Positions 1 through 7,288 are shown, numbered from the stretch's first letter. The stretch: 64,000 nucleotides of DNA from Vitreoscilla massiliensis (GCF_001457815.1 NZ_LN898221.1:453053-517052), one strand, 5' to 3'. Notes: a model not told the origin generated them from the letters alone. Program-made: numbers and translations.

Positions 1-297
1 GGCTTCCAGTCAGCAGCAACAAACACTGGCTTCCAGTCAGCAGCAACAAACACAGGCTCCTACTCAGCAGCAACAAACACTGGCGACTACTCAGCAGCAA
101 CCAACACGGGCGACCGCTCAGCAGCAACAAACACTGGCTTCCAGTCAGCAGCAACCAACACGGGCTACCAGTCAGCAGCAACCAACACGGGCGACCGCTC
201 AGCAGCAACCAACACGGGCTACCAGTCAGCAGCAACAAACACTGGCGACTACTCAGCAGCAACAAACACTGGCTTCCAGTCAGCAGCAGAAGTTACA
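1..297 (+). repeat. 27-bp in-frame tandem repeats
   Basis: Ten complete 27-bp units run from base 1 to 270, followed by a decaying eleventh. The core TCAGCAGCAAC is invariant. Variation is confined to codons 2 and 3 (TTC/TAC/GAC/TCC, then CAG/TAC/CGC) and to silent or near-silent changes at AAC(A/C)AACAC(T/G/A). The unit is a multiple of three, so gain or loss of copies keeps the frame. Confidence 0.9.
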
Positions 298-495
298 GGA
301 AGCCACTCCGTTGCAGCCGCTTTCGGATATGAATCAAAATCCAAAGCTGGAGAAAGTGGCGCAATTGTATGCGTGTATCGCAATGATGATAACGAGCTGA
401 TACACATCCGCGCCTCTAAAGTTGGCGATAACGGCATTGAGGCTGGCAAATGGTACACGCTCGATGAAAGTGGCGAGTTTGTGGAGGCTGAATAA
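1..495 (+). CDS. Repeat-rich phage protein, 5' end outside window
   Basis: Frame 1 is open from the first base to the TAA at 493-495, so the gene enters from the left. The first ~99 residues are tandem nonapeptides of the type G-(F/Y/D/S)-(Q/Y/R)-S-A-A-T-N-T. A degenerate unit and a unique tail of about 65 residues rich in charged residues follow. The strict nine-residue period with small residues would suit a beta-solenoid like the heads of trimeric adhesins, but that is inference. It lies at the start of the early gene cluster of a prophage, 11 bases before the next start codon. I do not recognise a named family. The tail might be a folded domain with the repeats as an extendable arm. Confidence 0.75.
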   Translation, partial: GFQSAATNTGFQSAATNTGSYSAATNTGDYSAATNTGDRSAATNTGFQSAATNTGYQSAATNTGDRSAATNTGYQSAATNTGDYSAATNTGFQSAAEVTGSHSVAAAFGYESKSKAGESGAIVCVYRNDDNELIHIRASKVGDNGIEAGKWYTLDESGEFVEAE

Positions 496-506
496 GGATA
501 ATCGCC

Positions 507-662
507 ATGAATTACATCGAAGAATTAGAACGCATCGTCGCAGCGTTAAAAGAAGAAGCGGCGAAATCAAGTAGCGAGCGTGAAAGTTTTGAATTTGCAG
601 CAAGAATGGTTAATGCAGCAAAGACAACGCTCAAATCAATTGAATTTAGACAAGCCGCCTAG
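507..662 (+). CDS. Small phage protein, 51 aa
   Basis: The ATG at 507 follows AAGGATAATCGCC, a fair Shine-Dalgarno sequence. The product starts MNYIEELERIVAALKEE and is acidic and helical, probably a short coiled coil. The stop TAG lies in the loop of a GCCGC/GCGGC hairpin (654-666), which a T-run follows. No family is recognised. Position between the repeat protein and other small early genes suggests an accessory phage function. Confidence 0.6.
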   Translation: MNYIEELERIVAALKEEAAKSSSERESFEFAARMVNAAKTTLKSIEFRQAA

Positions 663-673
663 CGGCATTTTTT
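654..673 (+). terminator. Hairpin plus T-run between phage genes
   Basis: GCCGC (654-658) pairs with GCGGC (662-666) around a three-base loop, and six T residues follow at 668-673. This is the first of a series of similar hairpins at the ends of genes in this prophage. Confidence 0.55.
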
Positions 674-729
674 ATGCCCCGCTTGAACCACCTCTAAGAA
701 GTAAAAACGGGGCAAAGGAGTTTAAACCT

Positions 730-879
730 ATGGCGTACCACGATTGGAATGTTACCACGCAGCACGGCTATGGCGATGCTTATGATGATTCATGGGATGA
801 AAAACCTACTCCCGAATATTTGCGAAGCAAGCGCGAATATGAAGATGAGGCGCGTCAATGGGCGTGTGATTATGAATAA
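730..879 (+). CDS. Small acidic phage protein, 49 aa
   Basis: The ATG at 730 is preceded by GCAAAGGAG (711-719). It is preferred to an in-frame ATG at 580 that lies inside the previous gene. The product starts MAYHDWNVTTQHGYGDAYDD and is rich in D, E, Y and W. No domain is recognised. Confidence 0.55.
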   Translation: MAYHDWNVTTQHGYGDAYDDSWDEKPTPEYLRSKREYEDEARQWACDYE

Positions 880-903
880 ATTTACAGATAAGGATTAAGT
901 ACC

Positions 904-1440
904 ATGACTGATGAAAACAAAACGCATTTTCGCAAAGCATTCAAAAGCTGCTACTTGGCGGCTGTGGATATAACCGAAGAATTAGAAGTGACAATTCATC
1001 GTGTCGTGCAAGAGCGAGATGCATCAAAAAAGACCAGCGACCAATTGCTTGTTGCTTATTTTAAAGAGCCTGAAATACGCAAAGGCGAAAAGCTCAAGCC
1101 AATGGTGATTAATGCAACCAATGCAAAAATGATTAATTCACTTGCAGGAAGCCCATTTATTGAGGATTGGGTTGGGGTTTCAGTGCTGATTTATGTTGAT
1201 GAAAATGTGCGATTTGGATGTGAAACAGTTGAAGGCTTGCGATTACGTAAGCCATCAGCCAAACCAAAAGGAAAGCCATTTTTAACTCCTGAAAACGAAA
1301 AGATGTGGGCAAATGCAATTGCAGCATACAAGCGTGATGGCAATTTAGACAAAGTGCTAGAGCGTGTACAAATCAGTGATGAGCATGTGGCACTGATTCA
1401 ATCACAGGCAGCGCAAGGTGATGAAAATGCTGTGGCATGA
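904..1440 (+). CDS. Conserved-looking phage protein, 178 aa, next to exonuclease
   Basis: The ATG at 904 gives a 178-residue, mostly soluble protein with no signal peptide or membrane segment. The central stretch includes MVINATNAKMINSLAGSPF and a beta-rich segment. The C-terminal third is helical. I do not recognise a named family. It overlaps the start of the YqaJ-type exonuclease gene by about 20 bases and SSB follows, so translational coupling and a role in phage DNA recombination or replication are likely by association only. Confidence 0.75.
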   Translation: MTDENKTHFRKAFKSCYLAAVDITEELEVTIHRVVQERDASKKTSDQLLVAYFKEPEIRKGEKLKPMVINATNAKMINSLAGSPFIEDWVGVSVLIYVDENVRFGCETVEGLRLRKPSAKPKGKPFLTPENEKMWANAIAAYKRDGNLDKVLERVQISDEHVALIQSQAAQGDENAVA

Positions 1441-2062
1441 TGTAGAGCAAAACGGCGCTGAATGGGCTGAATTACGCACAGGACGGCTTACTGGCTCAAA
1501 CTTAGCTACCATTATGGCGCATTACGGTAAAGGCTTTGGCGACCCTGCTATGCGCCTTGCTAAGAACATTGCGTACGAACGTTTAACAGGTCAATCCATG
1601 TCAGACCATTACGGTGATTCATTCAGCAATTCCGACACGGAGCGAGGTCACATGCAAGAGCCAACTGCAAGACGGCTGTATGAGGACGAAACATTCTGCG
1701 ATGTGACCAATGGTGGATTTTACTGCAATGACTGGCTCGGCTTTTCGCCAGATGGCCTTGTTGGGTTCGATGGTCAAATTGAAGTAAAGAGCGTTAAGCC
1801 ACCAACGCATCATGACAACTTGAAACGCGGCTCATACGACCCTGCATATAAATGGCAGATTATCGGCAATATATGGGCTTCGCGCCGTGAATGGCTCGAC
1901 TTCATATCCTATTGCAGCGCAGCGCCTGAGGCATTCCAGCTCATTGTATATCGCATTGAAGCAGCTCAATTGCAAGATGAGTTTGCGATGATTGATGAGC
2001 GAACAACAAAATTCATTGAGCTAGTACAGTCAATAATGAGTCACTACAGAACAGCCGCCTAA
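1421..2062 (+). CDS. YqaJ-type viral recombinase / lambda-exonuclease-fold nuclease
   Basis: This 213-residue protein should digest double-stranded DNA ends to yield single strands for phage recombination. The PD-(D/E)xK nuclease core is visible: GRLTGSNLATIM near residues 21-32, the acidic ERGHMQEPTARRLYE segment near 74-88, then GFSPDGLVGFDGQIEVK, where D111, E121 and K123 fit the metal-binding triad. AYKWQIIGNIW matches the QxxxQ-type helix that follows. Start: ATG 1421, or GTG 1418 just before it; both lie inside the upstream gene. SSB follows 30 bases downstream, a usual partner. No separate single-strand annealing protein was recognised nearby, although the gene just upstream is an unassigned candidate. 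Confidence 0.9.
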   Translation: MKMLWHDVEQNGAEWAELRTGRLTGSNLATIMAHYGKGFGDPAMRLAKNIAYERLTGQSMSDHYGDSFSNSDTERGHMQEPTARRLYEDETFCDVTNGGFYCNDWLGFSPDGLVGFDGQIEVKSVKPPTHHDNLKRGSYDPAYKWQIIGNIWASRREWLDFISYCSAAPEAFQLIVYRIEAAQLQDEFAMIDERTTKFIELVQSIMSHYRTAA

Positions 2063-2071
2063 CAAGCGGCT
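2053..2071 (+). terminator. Hairpin between exonuclease and SSB genes
   Basis: AGCCGC (2053-2058) pairs with GCGGCT (2066-2071), followed by TTATTTATT and then AAAGGA before the SSB start. It is one copy of the hairpin / T-rich / Shine-Dalgarno design. The stop codon of the exonuclease lies in the loop. Confidence 0.55.
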
Positions 2072-2092
2072 TTATTTATTAAAGGACACGAA

Positions 2093-2527
2093 ATGTCAGT
2101 AAACAAAGTGATATTAGTCGGGCGATTGGGGCGCGACCCTGAAGTGCGCTATTTACCCAATGGCGAAGCGGTTGCAAACTTTGGTGTCGCCACCGGCGAG
2201 CAATGGAAAGACCGAAACGGAGAACGCCAAGAGCGCACCGAATGGCACAACATCACCATGTACCGCCGTTTGGCCGAAATTGCTGGCCAATATTTGAAAA
2301 AAGGCAGCGAAGTCTACATTGAAGGCAAGATTCAAAGCCGAAAGTACACAGGCAAAGATGGCGTGGAACGCACAGCCTACGACATTATCGCCAGTGAAAT
2401 GAAAATGATAGGCGGAAAAGGTGATTCAAGCAGTGCCGTACAAGACGAGCCAAAACCGCAGCCAGTGCAGCGAGAACAGGCCAGTGCACCTATTGTCGAT
2501 GACCTTTCGGATGACGTGCAGTTTTAA
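2093..2527 (+). CDS. ssb: Single-stranded DNA-binding protein (phage SSB)
   Basis: The 144-residue product has the full OB fold of bacterial SSB. It begins MSVNKVILVGRLGRDPEVRY, then has the conserved VANFGVATGEQWKD and TEWHNI segments and YLKKGSEVYIEGKIQ. A Q/P-rich linker leads to the acidic tip LSDDVQF, a variant of the usual DDDIPF tail that recruits partner proteins. It should coat single-stranded DNA made by the nuclease upstream. AAAGGA precedes the start. It is shorter than typical chromosomal SSB, as expected for a phage copy. Confidence 0.95.
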   Translation: MSVNKVILVGRLGRDPEVRYLPNGEAVANFGVATGEQWKDRNGERQERTEWHNITMYRRLAEIAGQYLKKGSEVYIEGKIQSRKYTGKDGVERTAYDIIASEMKMIGGKGDSSSAVQDEPKPQPVQREQASAPIVDDLSDDVQF

Positions 2528-2534
2528 CTAACCC

Positions 2535-2553
2535 ACCCTGCCAAGCGCAGGGT
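2535..2553 (+). terminator. Hairpin after ssb
   Basis: ACCCTGC (2535-2541) and GCAGGGT (2547-2553) form a perfect stem with a five-base loop. ATTTTGGAG follows directly and supplies the Shine-Dalgarno of the next gene. Confidence 0.5.
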
Positions 2554-2570
2554 ATTTTGGAGTGATGAAG

Positions 2571-2852
2571 ATGAAAGTAATTGTAGTGGCACTTTCACGA
2601 CGACTGAGGGTTGAGCAAATAGCTGTACAAAGCGAAACTCTTGCTAATGCGCTGAGTGAAATAAAGGAGGAAGTTGCAAACTATATTTTTGATGATTGCG
2701 AAGTAACGGATTTCGATGCGTTCTACGATAAAGTATGGTCTGAACTTACTCCACTTGAAAATGCGCTTGATTTTCGGTCTTTTCTCTCATCTTACAATAT
2801 TGGATTTGATTATAAAATTATTGAAATAAATCAGACAATTGACTGGGATTGA
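2571..2852 (+). CDS. Phage hypothetical protein, 93 aa
   Basis: GTG 2562, ATG 2565 and ATG 2571 are all in frame. ATG 2571 has the best spacing (8 bases) from TTTTGGAG. The product starts MKVIVVALSRRLRVEQIAV and continues as an acidic alpha/beta protein ending NQTIDWD. No family is recognised. Confidence 0.6.
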   Translation: MKVIVVALSRRLRVEQIAVQSETLANALSEIKEEVANYIFDDCEVTDFDAFYDKVWSELTPLENALDFRSFLSSYNIGFDYKIIEINQTIDWD

Positions 2853-2870
2853 TTAAGTCATTTAACCCAC

Positions 2871-2891
2871 ACCCACCCTCCCGCGGTGGGT
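2871..2891 (+). terminator. Hairpin between small phage genes
   Basis: ACCCACC (2871-2877) pairs with GGTGGGT (2885-2891). TTTATTTTGGAG follows, so the T-run and the next Shine-Dalgarno are joined. Confidence 0.55.
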
Positions 2892-2908
2892 TTTATTTTG
2901 GAGCAAAC

Positions 2909-3187
2909 ATGATTACAGGATTCAACAAGAAAGAGCTGCGACAGTTTGAGCACTACCGCAAGCAATGGGTTAAAGAAACATGCTGTGAGTGCGATGCAGT
3001 TACGTTTTTACACGAGATAGATAGCATTCCAAGCTTTGTCTATTTGCGTCCAAACCAAGCGCTAATCAAGAAAAATTACAAATTGATGTACAAACGAGCA
3101 AAGAAATCAATGACAAAACTACCTACATCTTGGCGTGATTCATACGTTGATTTAATTAATAACTTGGAAAAATCGCAAATGGAGTAA
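2909..3187 (+). CDS. Phage hypothetical protein, 92 aa
   Basis: ATG 2909 lies five bases after TTTTGGAG; an upstream in-frame ATG (2849) falls inside the previous gene and hairpin. The product starts MITGFNKKELRQFEHYRKQW and contains ETCCECDAVTF, a cysteine cluster that might bind metal. It is basic overall. No family is recognised. Confidence 0.6.
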   Translation: MITGFNKKELRQFEHYRKQWVKETCCECDAVTFLHEIDSIPSFVYLRPNQALIKKNYKLMYKRAKKSMTKLPTSWRDSYVDLINNLEKSQME

Positions 3188-3189
3188 AT

Positions 3190-3507
3190 ATGGAAAAGGT
3201 AAATGCAAACGAGCTGCGTACAGTCCTAGATTGCGACCGAGTGCTTGAGTATTGTGATTCAGAGCGCCGAAGCATCAATGAGCGTATGGAACAATTAGAA
3301 GCTGTCAAATGCCGTGGCAGAGCTGAGAAAGCCGCGAACAAGGAAGCGTTAAAAAAGGCATATGGTGCGCGATATGGTGTTGATGCGTATCGAGTAGAGG
3401 TTATTCAGCGCAAGTGTGAACTACAGAGATTGCCGCAAAATAGTAAAGCAAAGACTGCGCCTATGTTGCCGCATCATTACTCAGCATTAGCGATGTGTGG
3501 AGAGTGA
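3190..3507 (+). CDS. Phage hypothetical protein, 105 aa
   Basis: It starts two bases after the previous stop, with GGAG inside the preceding codons. The product begins MEKVNANELRTVLDCDRVLE, is strongly helical and charged, and its centre (about residues 25-60) looks like a coiled coil. No enzymatic motif or named family is recognised. Confidence 0.6.
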   Translation: MEKVNANELRTVLDCDRVLEYCDSERRSINERMEQLEAVKCRGRAEKAANKEALKKAYGARYGVDAYRVEVIQRKCELQRLPQNSKAKTAPMLPHHYSALAMCGE

Positions 3508-3509
3508 AG

Positions 3510-4046
3510 ATGGAATTAAAGAATAAAGTATTAAGCATAATCAATGGCGGCTCAGTCACTCGCATGGATGTTGTGATGCGCTCAGGCAGTAATAGCGCAA
3601 AGGTTGGAGATATTATTGATTCAATGCTAAAGAACGGAGATTTGGAAGAGGATATTGAAAATGGCCGCTCAATTTTAAAGATTGCAGCACATGTCAATTT
3701 AGCTCCAATTGTTATTGAGCATAAACCCAATGAGGTTAGTGAAATCAAGCCACAAAACGAGATAAAGCAGCAAAAAGCAAAGGTAATGAGTATGGACAAG
3801 CCAGTCAAATCAGAAAATAAACTAGCACCGCAAGGCTCAGTAAGTCAGCTTAATCAAATCTTAATGCAGCAGCTTGAGCGTTTGGTAAAGGCTGATGAAT
3901 CAAGTATCGGACAAGAAATAGAACGTAGCCGCGCAGTTAGTCAGGTTGCCAGCGAAGTGACAAAAAACCATGCCGTTGCAGTTGATATGATTAAAATCAA
4001 AGTCGAACAAGGCTACATGATTGAGCCATCAGGCTTGCTGTCATGA
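3510..4046 (+). CDS. Phage protein with winged-helix-like N-terminus, 178 aa
   Basis: ATG 3510 follows GTGGAGAGTGAAG; an in-frame ATG at 3495 lies inside the previous gene. Residues 1-60 run KVLSIINGGSVTRMDVVMRS, then a second helix and ILKIAA, which reads like a small winged-helix DNA-binding domain. The middle is a low-complexity K/E/P/Q linker. The C-terminal half is helical. It overlaps the HNH nuclease start by four bases (ATGA), so the two are probably translated together. A regulatory or replication role is possible but not shown. Confidence 0.6.
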   Translation: MELKNKVLSIINGGSVTRMDVVMRSGSNSAKVGDIIDSMLKNGDLEEDIENGRSILKIAAHVNLAPIVIEHKPNEVSEIKPQNEIKQQKAKVMSMDKPVKSENKLAPQGSVSQLNQILMQQLERLVKADESSIGQEIERSRAVSQVASEVTKNHAVAVDMIKIKVEQGYMIEPSGLLS

Positions 4047-4699
4047 AGTTTACTGACGAACAGATAGCATGGCTTAAACAGCACAAAGAAACACCGCCAA
4101 TGCTTCTTACGCCTCTTTTCAATCAAGTATTCAATGATAGCCGCAGCAAATCATCGATTGTGTCTTTTCGTAAGCGGCATGGATTGGTGATGGACTGCGG
4201 TCATCGAGGCGAGTTTAAAAAAGGACAAGTGCCGTGGAATAAAGGTAAGTCATACCGATTGATCCCTGCCAGTGAGTTTAAAAAAGGGTCAGTACCAAAG
4301 AATCACAGGCCGCTTGGCAGTGAGCAGGTGGACAAAGATGGATACATTATGCTCAAGGTTGCTGAGCCGAATAAATGGATGAGAAAGCACCGCCACATTT
4401 ACCAAAGCGCACATGGCGAAGTGCCCAAAGGCCATGTGATTGTGTTTGTTGACGGCAATAAGCGCAATTTTGAATTAAGCAATTTGATGATGATTAGTTG
4501 CGCTGAAAATGCCACTTTCAACATTCGCGGCTATTCAAAGCTGCCAAGTGAGCTGCAAATCACAGCAAGACTTAAAACAAAGCTCGATTATGAGCTAAGT
4601 AAGATTACAGGCGTTATTGAGGGCTATTTTGACCACGCTTGCAAGCACAATGCAGGGAAACCAAGTAGAAACAAAATCACAAACAAACAGGCCGCTTAA
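4043..4699 (+). CDS. HNH endonuclease of phage type
   Basis: The 218-residue protein starts with a helical DNA-binding region and has the FKKGQVPWNKGK motif (about residues 52-63), a module common in phage homing-type nucleases. The HNH core follows: KHRHIYQSAHGEVPKGHVIV, then FVDGNKRNFELSNLMMIS. The usual second His before DGN is replaced (VFVDGN), a form I believe also occurs in phage HNH families. It may be a free-standing homing endonuclease or a DNA-processing enzyme. The start overlaps the previous stop. Confidence 0.85.
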   Translation: MKFTDEQIAWLKQHKETPPMLLTPLFNQVFNDSRSKSSIVSFRKRHGLVMDCGHRGEFKKGQVPWNKGKSYRLIPASEFKKGSVPKNHRPLGSEQVDKDGYIMLKVAEPNKWMRKHRHIYQSAHGEVPKGHVIVFVDGNKRNFELSNLMMISCAENATFNIRGYSKLPSELQITARLKTKLDYELSKITGVIEGYFDHACKHNAGKPSRNKITNKQAA

Positions 4700-4712
4700 T
4701 GCGGTCTTAATT
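4690..4712 (+). terminator. Imperfect hairpin after HNH gene
   Basis: GGCCGC and GCGGTC pair imperfectly around TTAAT, followed by TTAATTTTTGGAGC leading to the next start. The stop codon of the HNH gene lies in this hairpin. Confidence 0.4.
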
Positions 4713-4725
4713 TTTGGAGCATTGA

Positions 4726-5295
4726 ATGACATTTGAAGAATTAGACAAGAAAGCGCTTCTTTGGAATGAGATTGCAAATTGGCATCGTGATATTAAAGAG
4801 CGCATAGCAACTCAGATTATGCTGTGCAATGAGGAGATGGTTAATGAGTTTACATTAAACTACTTTAGTGTTTCAGGTACATACTATGCTAACGGACATA
4901 AACTAACTACTGATTGGGAAATTAAATTTCTTGATGATTATGCTGATAGCCGCTTTGTTTTTATTGAGTATCAAGAATTATGCAAGCCTTTATCATTTGT
5001 TGTTAATTTATTTCGCAGTATTCATGAAGATGCATTAAATTCTTTTGATAAGGCTGTTTTAATAGAAGCCTACCGCCGCGTGATTGAGAGTAATTTTAGC
5101 AAGTTTGTTGAATTGTCAGAAAAGCACGATTTAATGTGGGCGCAAGGTGAGGCTCACAAGATGAGCACGCTACTTGGTAGTGAGCAATTAATCACAGTAG
5201 AACTCACACAAGGCTATTGGGTATTCCGCGACCAAAACGGCAAGATACGCAAGCCAAGCACATTTAAACCCGTAGATTTAAGCGATTTGGTGTAA
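4726..5295 (+). CDS. Phage hypothetical protein, 189 aa
   Basis: ATG 4726 follows TTTTTGGAGCATTGA. The product begins MTFEELDKKALLWNEIANWH and is soluble, with mixed helices and strands. Acidic and aromatic residues are spread throughout. The last 30 residues include GYWVFRDQNGKIRKPSTF. I see no catalytic signature and do not recognise a family. Confidence 0.65.
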   Translation: MTFEELDKKALLWNEIANWHRDIKERIATQIMLCNEEMVNEFTLNYFSVSGTYYANGHKLTTDWEIKFLDDYADSRFVFIEYQELCKPLSFVVNLFRSIHEDALNSFDKAVLIEAYRRVIESNFSKFVELSEKHDLMWAQGEAHKMSTLLGSEQLITVELTQGYWVFRDQNGKIRKPSTFKPVDLSDLV

Positions 5296-5399
5296 TGCAA
5301 CACAGACGTAGATTAAACAACTGGCGCATGATTAAGCGCCAACATGAACAAGCCACTGATAACAAGGTGGCTTTAATTTTTGGGGCATCGCATGAATAA
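5295..5399 (+). CDS. Possible small basic phage peptide, 34 aa
   Basis: Its ATG (5295-5297) overlaps the preceding stop as TAATG, the usual sign of coupled translation. The peptide starts MQHRRRLNNWRMIKRQHEQ and is very basic. Its 3' part runs through the next hairpin and overlaps the following gene start. It could be real or chance. Confidence 0.35.
   Translation: MQHRRRLNNWRMIKRQHEQATDNKVALIFGASHE
5351..5372 (+). terminator. Hairpin before 110-aa gene
   Basis: AGCCAC (5351-5356) pairs with GTGGCT (5367-5372), followed by TTAATTTTTGGGGC and the ATG at 5392. Confidence 0.5.
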
Positions 5400-5724
5400 C
5401 AAGCCAATTCAGTGGGTATTACCACAGCAGCTTACTGGCGACCATATAGCGTCTTTGGAAGTTTTGATGGGCATGGTTGAGGAATCAGCAGAATGTGGCC
5501 TGTATGAGCAGTATTTGAGGCTGTACGGCGAAGAATTACCAACCATGAAAGCAAATAGCGGCATTGAGGTGCTGGTCAACAACGCAATCATCAAAGCCAT
5601 TGCAGAAAAGTACATGAGCGGATTTGTGAAGTTTGTCTATCACAGCGTATATCTGCCAATGCCTGATAGCGCGTTTAAGTTTAAGCGACAACGGTTAATT
5701 GTTGATGATTGGTCAGCCACTTAG
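5392..5724 (+). CDS. Phage hypothetical protein, 110 aa
   Basis: ATG 5392 is preferred to an in-frame upstream start because TTTTTGGGG lies just before it. The product starts MNNKPIQWVLPQQLTGDHIA and is a soluble, mostly helical protein ending RLIVDDWSAT. Its stop is inside the loop of the next hairpin. No family is recognised. Confidence 0.6.
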   Translation: MNNKPIQWVLPQQLTGDHIASLEVLMGMVEESAECGLYEQYLRLYGEELPTMKANSGIEVLVNNAIIKAIAEKYMSGFVKFVYHSVYLPMPDSAFKFKRQRLIVDDWSAT

Positions 5725-5730
5725 GTGGCT
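5715..5730 (+). terminator. Hairpin after 110-aa gene
   Basis: AGCCAC (5715-5720) pairs with GTGGCT (5725-5730), followed by TTAATTTTGGG, again ending in the Shine-Dalgarno of the next reading frame. Confidence 0.5.
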
Positions 5731-5749
5731 TTAATTTTGGGTGAATGAG

Positions 5750-5821
5750 ATGAGTGCTAACTTAGATTTTATCGCGTATTTATGTTTTTCGGCATTTGCG
5801 TTATGGCTTATTTGGAGGTGA
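5750..5821 (+). CDS. Possible 23-aa membrane peptide before DHFR
   Basis: ATG 5750 (or GTG 5741) after TTTTGGG opens a frame of 23 codons ending four bases before the DHFR start. Residues LDFIAYLCFSAFALWLIWR form one hydrophobic segment long enough to span a membrane, with a positive C-terminal end. The stop region contains GGAGGTGAGG, which serves as the DHFR ribosome site, so its translation would be coupled to DHFR. It is too short to prove by sequence alone. Confidence 0.4.
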   Translation: MSANLDFIAYLCFSAFALWLIWR

Positions 5822-5825
5822 GGCA

Positions 5826-6332
5826 ATGAAAATCACACTAATCGCAACAATGGATGGCAAAGATGGCATAGGCAAAAACGGAACACTGCCTTGGCACATT
5901 CCAGCAGATTTAAAGCACTTCAAAGATTACACAGATGGAAAGGTGTGCGTGATGGGGCGCAAGACTTGGGATTCACTGCCAGTTAAACCGCTGCCGAATC
6001 GGGAAAACATTGTCGTTTCAGGCGATATTGATTTCATTGAGCAATTGAACGAGATTGATATAGACCACTGCCCTGACACTGTTGTGAAGTCAATTGATTC
6101 TGCAATTGGAGAGGGATTCAATCTAAATGCTGATGAACTGGTCATCATCGGCGGCGCAAGCATTTATGAGCAATTCCTGCCTCATGCCACGCATGTGGTT
6201 TTGACTCACATTGACCGTGAATATGACTGCGACACTTTCTTCCCTGAGTTTGATAAGAATGAGTGGACACTGACAAGCGGCAAGCAGCTTAAAACCGATG
6301 TATTGGTGCGATATTGGGAGCGCAAGCAATGA
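5826..6332 (+). CDS. Dihydrofolate reductase (phage-borne)
   Basis: The 168-residue enzyme reduces dihydrofolate to tetrahydrofolate with NADPH and so supports dTMP synthesis. Family motifs are clear: ITLIATMDGKDGIGKNGTLPW at the N-terminus, acidic D28 in IPADLKHFK at the position of the catalytic Asp, VCVMGRKTWDSLP, and ELVIIGGASIYEQFLP. ATG 5826 has GGAGGTGAGG upstream; an earlier in-frame start at 5796 lies in the previous small frame. The stop overlaps the next gene as ATGA. Phages carry such enzymes to raise nucleotide supply. Confidence 0.93.
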   Translation: MKITLIATMDGKDGIGKNGTLPWHIPADLKHFKDYTDGKVCVMGRKTWDSLPVKPLPNRENIVVSGDIDFIEQLNEIDIDHCPDTVVKSIDSAIGEGFNLNADELVIIGGASIYEQFLPHATHVVLTHIDREYDCDTFFPEFDKNEWTLTSGKQLKTDVLVRYWERKQ

Positions 6333-6709
6333 AAACAGTATGGGTAAATCGTCATAACGCTGATGGGACGCTTAAGCCGATAAGTGAGTGGGTGCAAGCC
6401 TGTGTGCGCAGTGAAACAACGCATGTCATGTTTGAAGATGGCAGGATATTTCAAGGTACTCGCAGTGATACATTCACATCAAATGGGCGAAGTGGCGTAC
6501 ATGAGCACATCGGCGACCAGCGTGGCGATGGCTGGTTTTATGTTGCTGATGGTGATTTACCACCGATTGAGGATAACACTGTCTTATGCCATGACGGATA
6601 TGGCTTATTGCTTATGATGCCTGCTGATTTACACAGAAAAAACGCTTGGAATCATCGCAACAAAGCAAAGTGCTGGATGCCAGTTACTGACCCAAGGCAC
6701 TTAGATTAA
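6329..6709 (+). CDS. Phage hypothetical protein, 126 aa
   Basis: It starts inside the DHFR stop (ATGA at 6329-6332). The product begins MKTVWVNRHNADGTLKPISE and is rich in G, D, H and W, with motifs DGWFYVADGDLPP and HDGYGLLLMMPADLH that look like a small beta-rich fold. I do not recognise the family. Confidence 0.6.
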   Translation: MKTVWVNRHNADGTLKPISEWVQACVRSETTHVMFEDGRIFQGTRSDTFTSNGRSGVHEHIGDQRGDGWFYVADGDLPPIEDNTVLCHDGYGLLLMMPADLHRKNAWNHRNKAKCWMPVTDPRHLD

Positions 6710-6900
6710 CAACGACAATGGAGCCTTGCACTCACAACCCTGTTTATGACTCGCGTCCTCAGTTAATTGCAGTGCTTGGCTCCTGTGTGCATTTTACTTA
6801 TTTGGTATATTTAATAAATACTTATAAACGTAATAAACTTTTAACTATTATTTAACAACAGCCTCTGCCCTGCACTGGCGGTTTTTTATTGGAGAATGTG
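6710..6900. other. Non-coding gap with inverted repeat and A/T-rich block
   Basis: GAGCCTTGCACT (6721-6732) is almost the inverted complement of AGTGCTTGGCTC (6771-6782). Bases 6795-6855 are very A/T rich (TATATTTAATAAATAC) and could hold a promoter. A weak hairpin and TTTTTTATTGGAG lead into the next gene. This is the only sizeable gap in the early cluster, so a separate promoter or small RNA is possible. Confidence 0.4.
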
Positions 6901-7116
6901 ATGTGTGAGTATTGTGATAACGGCTTGCTACCAACTTCAATTATTTTATCTGGCGAGGATGCAGAATACACAGGGATTTATAACTCAGTTTACATTGAGT
7001 ATGGTGTCTTATTCTCTAGTATTTATGCATTTGGCGATGATATTGATAACTCTGTAAAAATAAACTTCTGCCCCATGTGCGGCCGAAAACTGGAGGTGCA
7101 GAATGATACCGAGTGA
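6901..7116 (+). CDS. Small zinc-ribbon-like phage protein, 71 aa
   Basis: ATG 6901 follows TTTTTTATTGGAGAATGTG. The product starts with MCEYCDNG and ends near NFCPMCGRKLE, giving two CxxC pairs about 55 residues apart, the pattern of a treble-clef or zinc-ribbon fold. Function is unknown. The following ATG overlaps its end by 14 bases. Confidence 0.65.
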   Translation: MCEYCDNGLLPTSIILSGEDAEYTGIYNSVYIEYGVLFSSIYAFGDDIDNSVKINFCPMCGRKLEVQNDTE

Positions 7117-7288
7117 GGTTAAAGAAACATTGCTGTGCGCATTACAGACAGAGCTAAATTTAATTGAAGAATCAAAGAAAGTGTTTGAATTGGATGAGTT
7201 TGATTTACAAACTCTAGCCGATGTCAAAAGGGCGCGTGAATGGCTGGAACAGCAGGAGGTTGAGCCATGCCAAACACAGCCCGAATAG
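7103..7288 (+). CDS. Small helical phage protein, 61 aa
   Basis: It begins inside the previous gene after GGAGGTGCAGA, a strong ribosome site. The product starts MIPSEVKETLLCALQTELNL and is acidic and helical. It ends in a TAG and overlaps the next start by 22 bases. No family is recognised. Confidence 0.55.
   Translation: MIPSEVKETLLCALQTELNLIEESKKVFELDEFDLQTLADVKRAREWLEQQEVEPCQTQPE

Noticed and set aside
1..297. CRISPR-like array
   Set aside because: The 27-bp units are contiguous with no spacers and are read in frame as protein.
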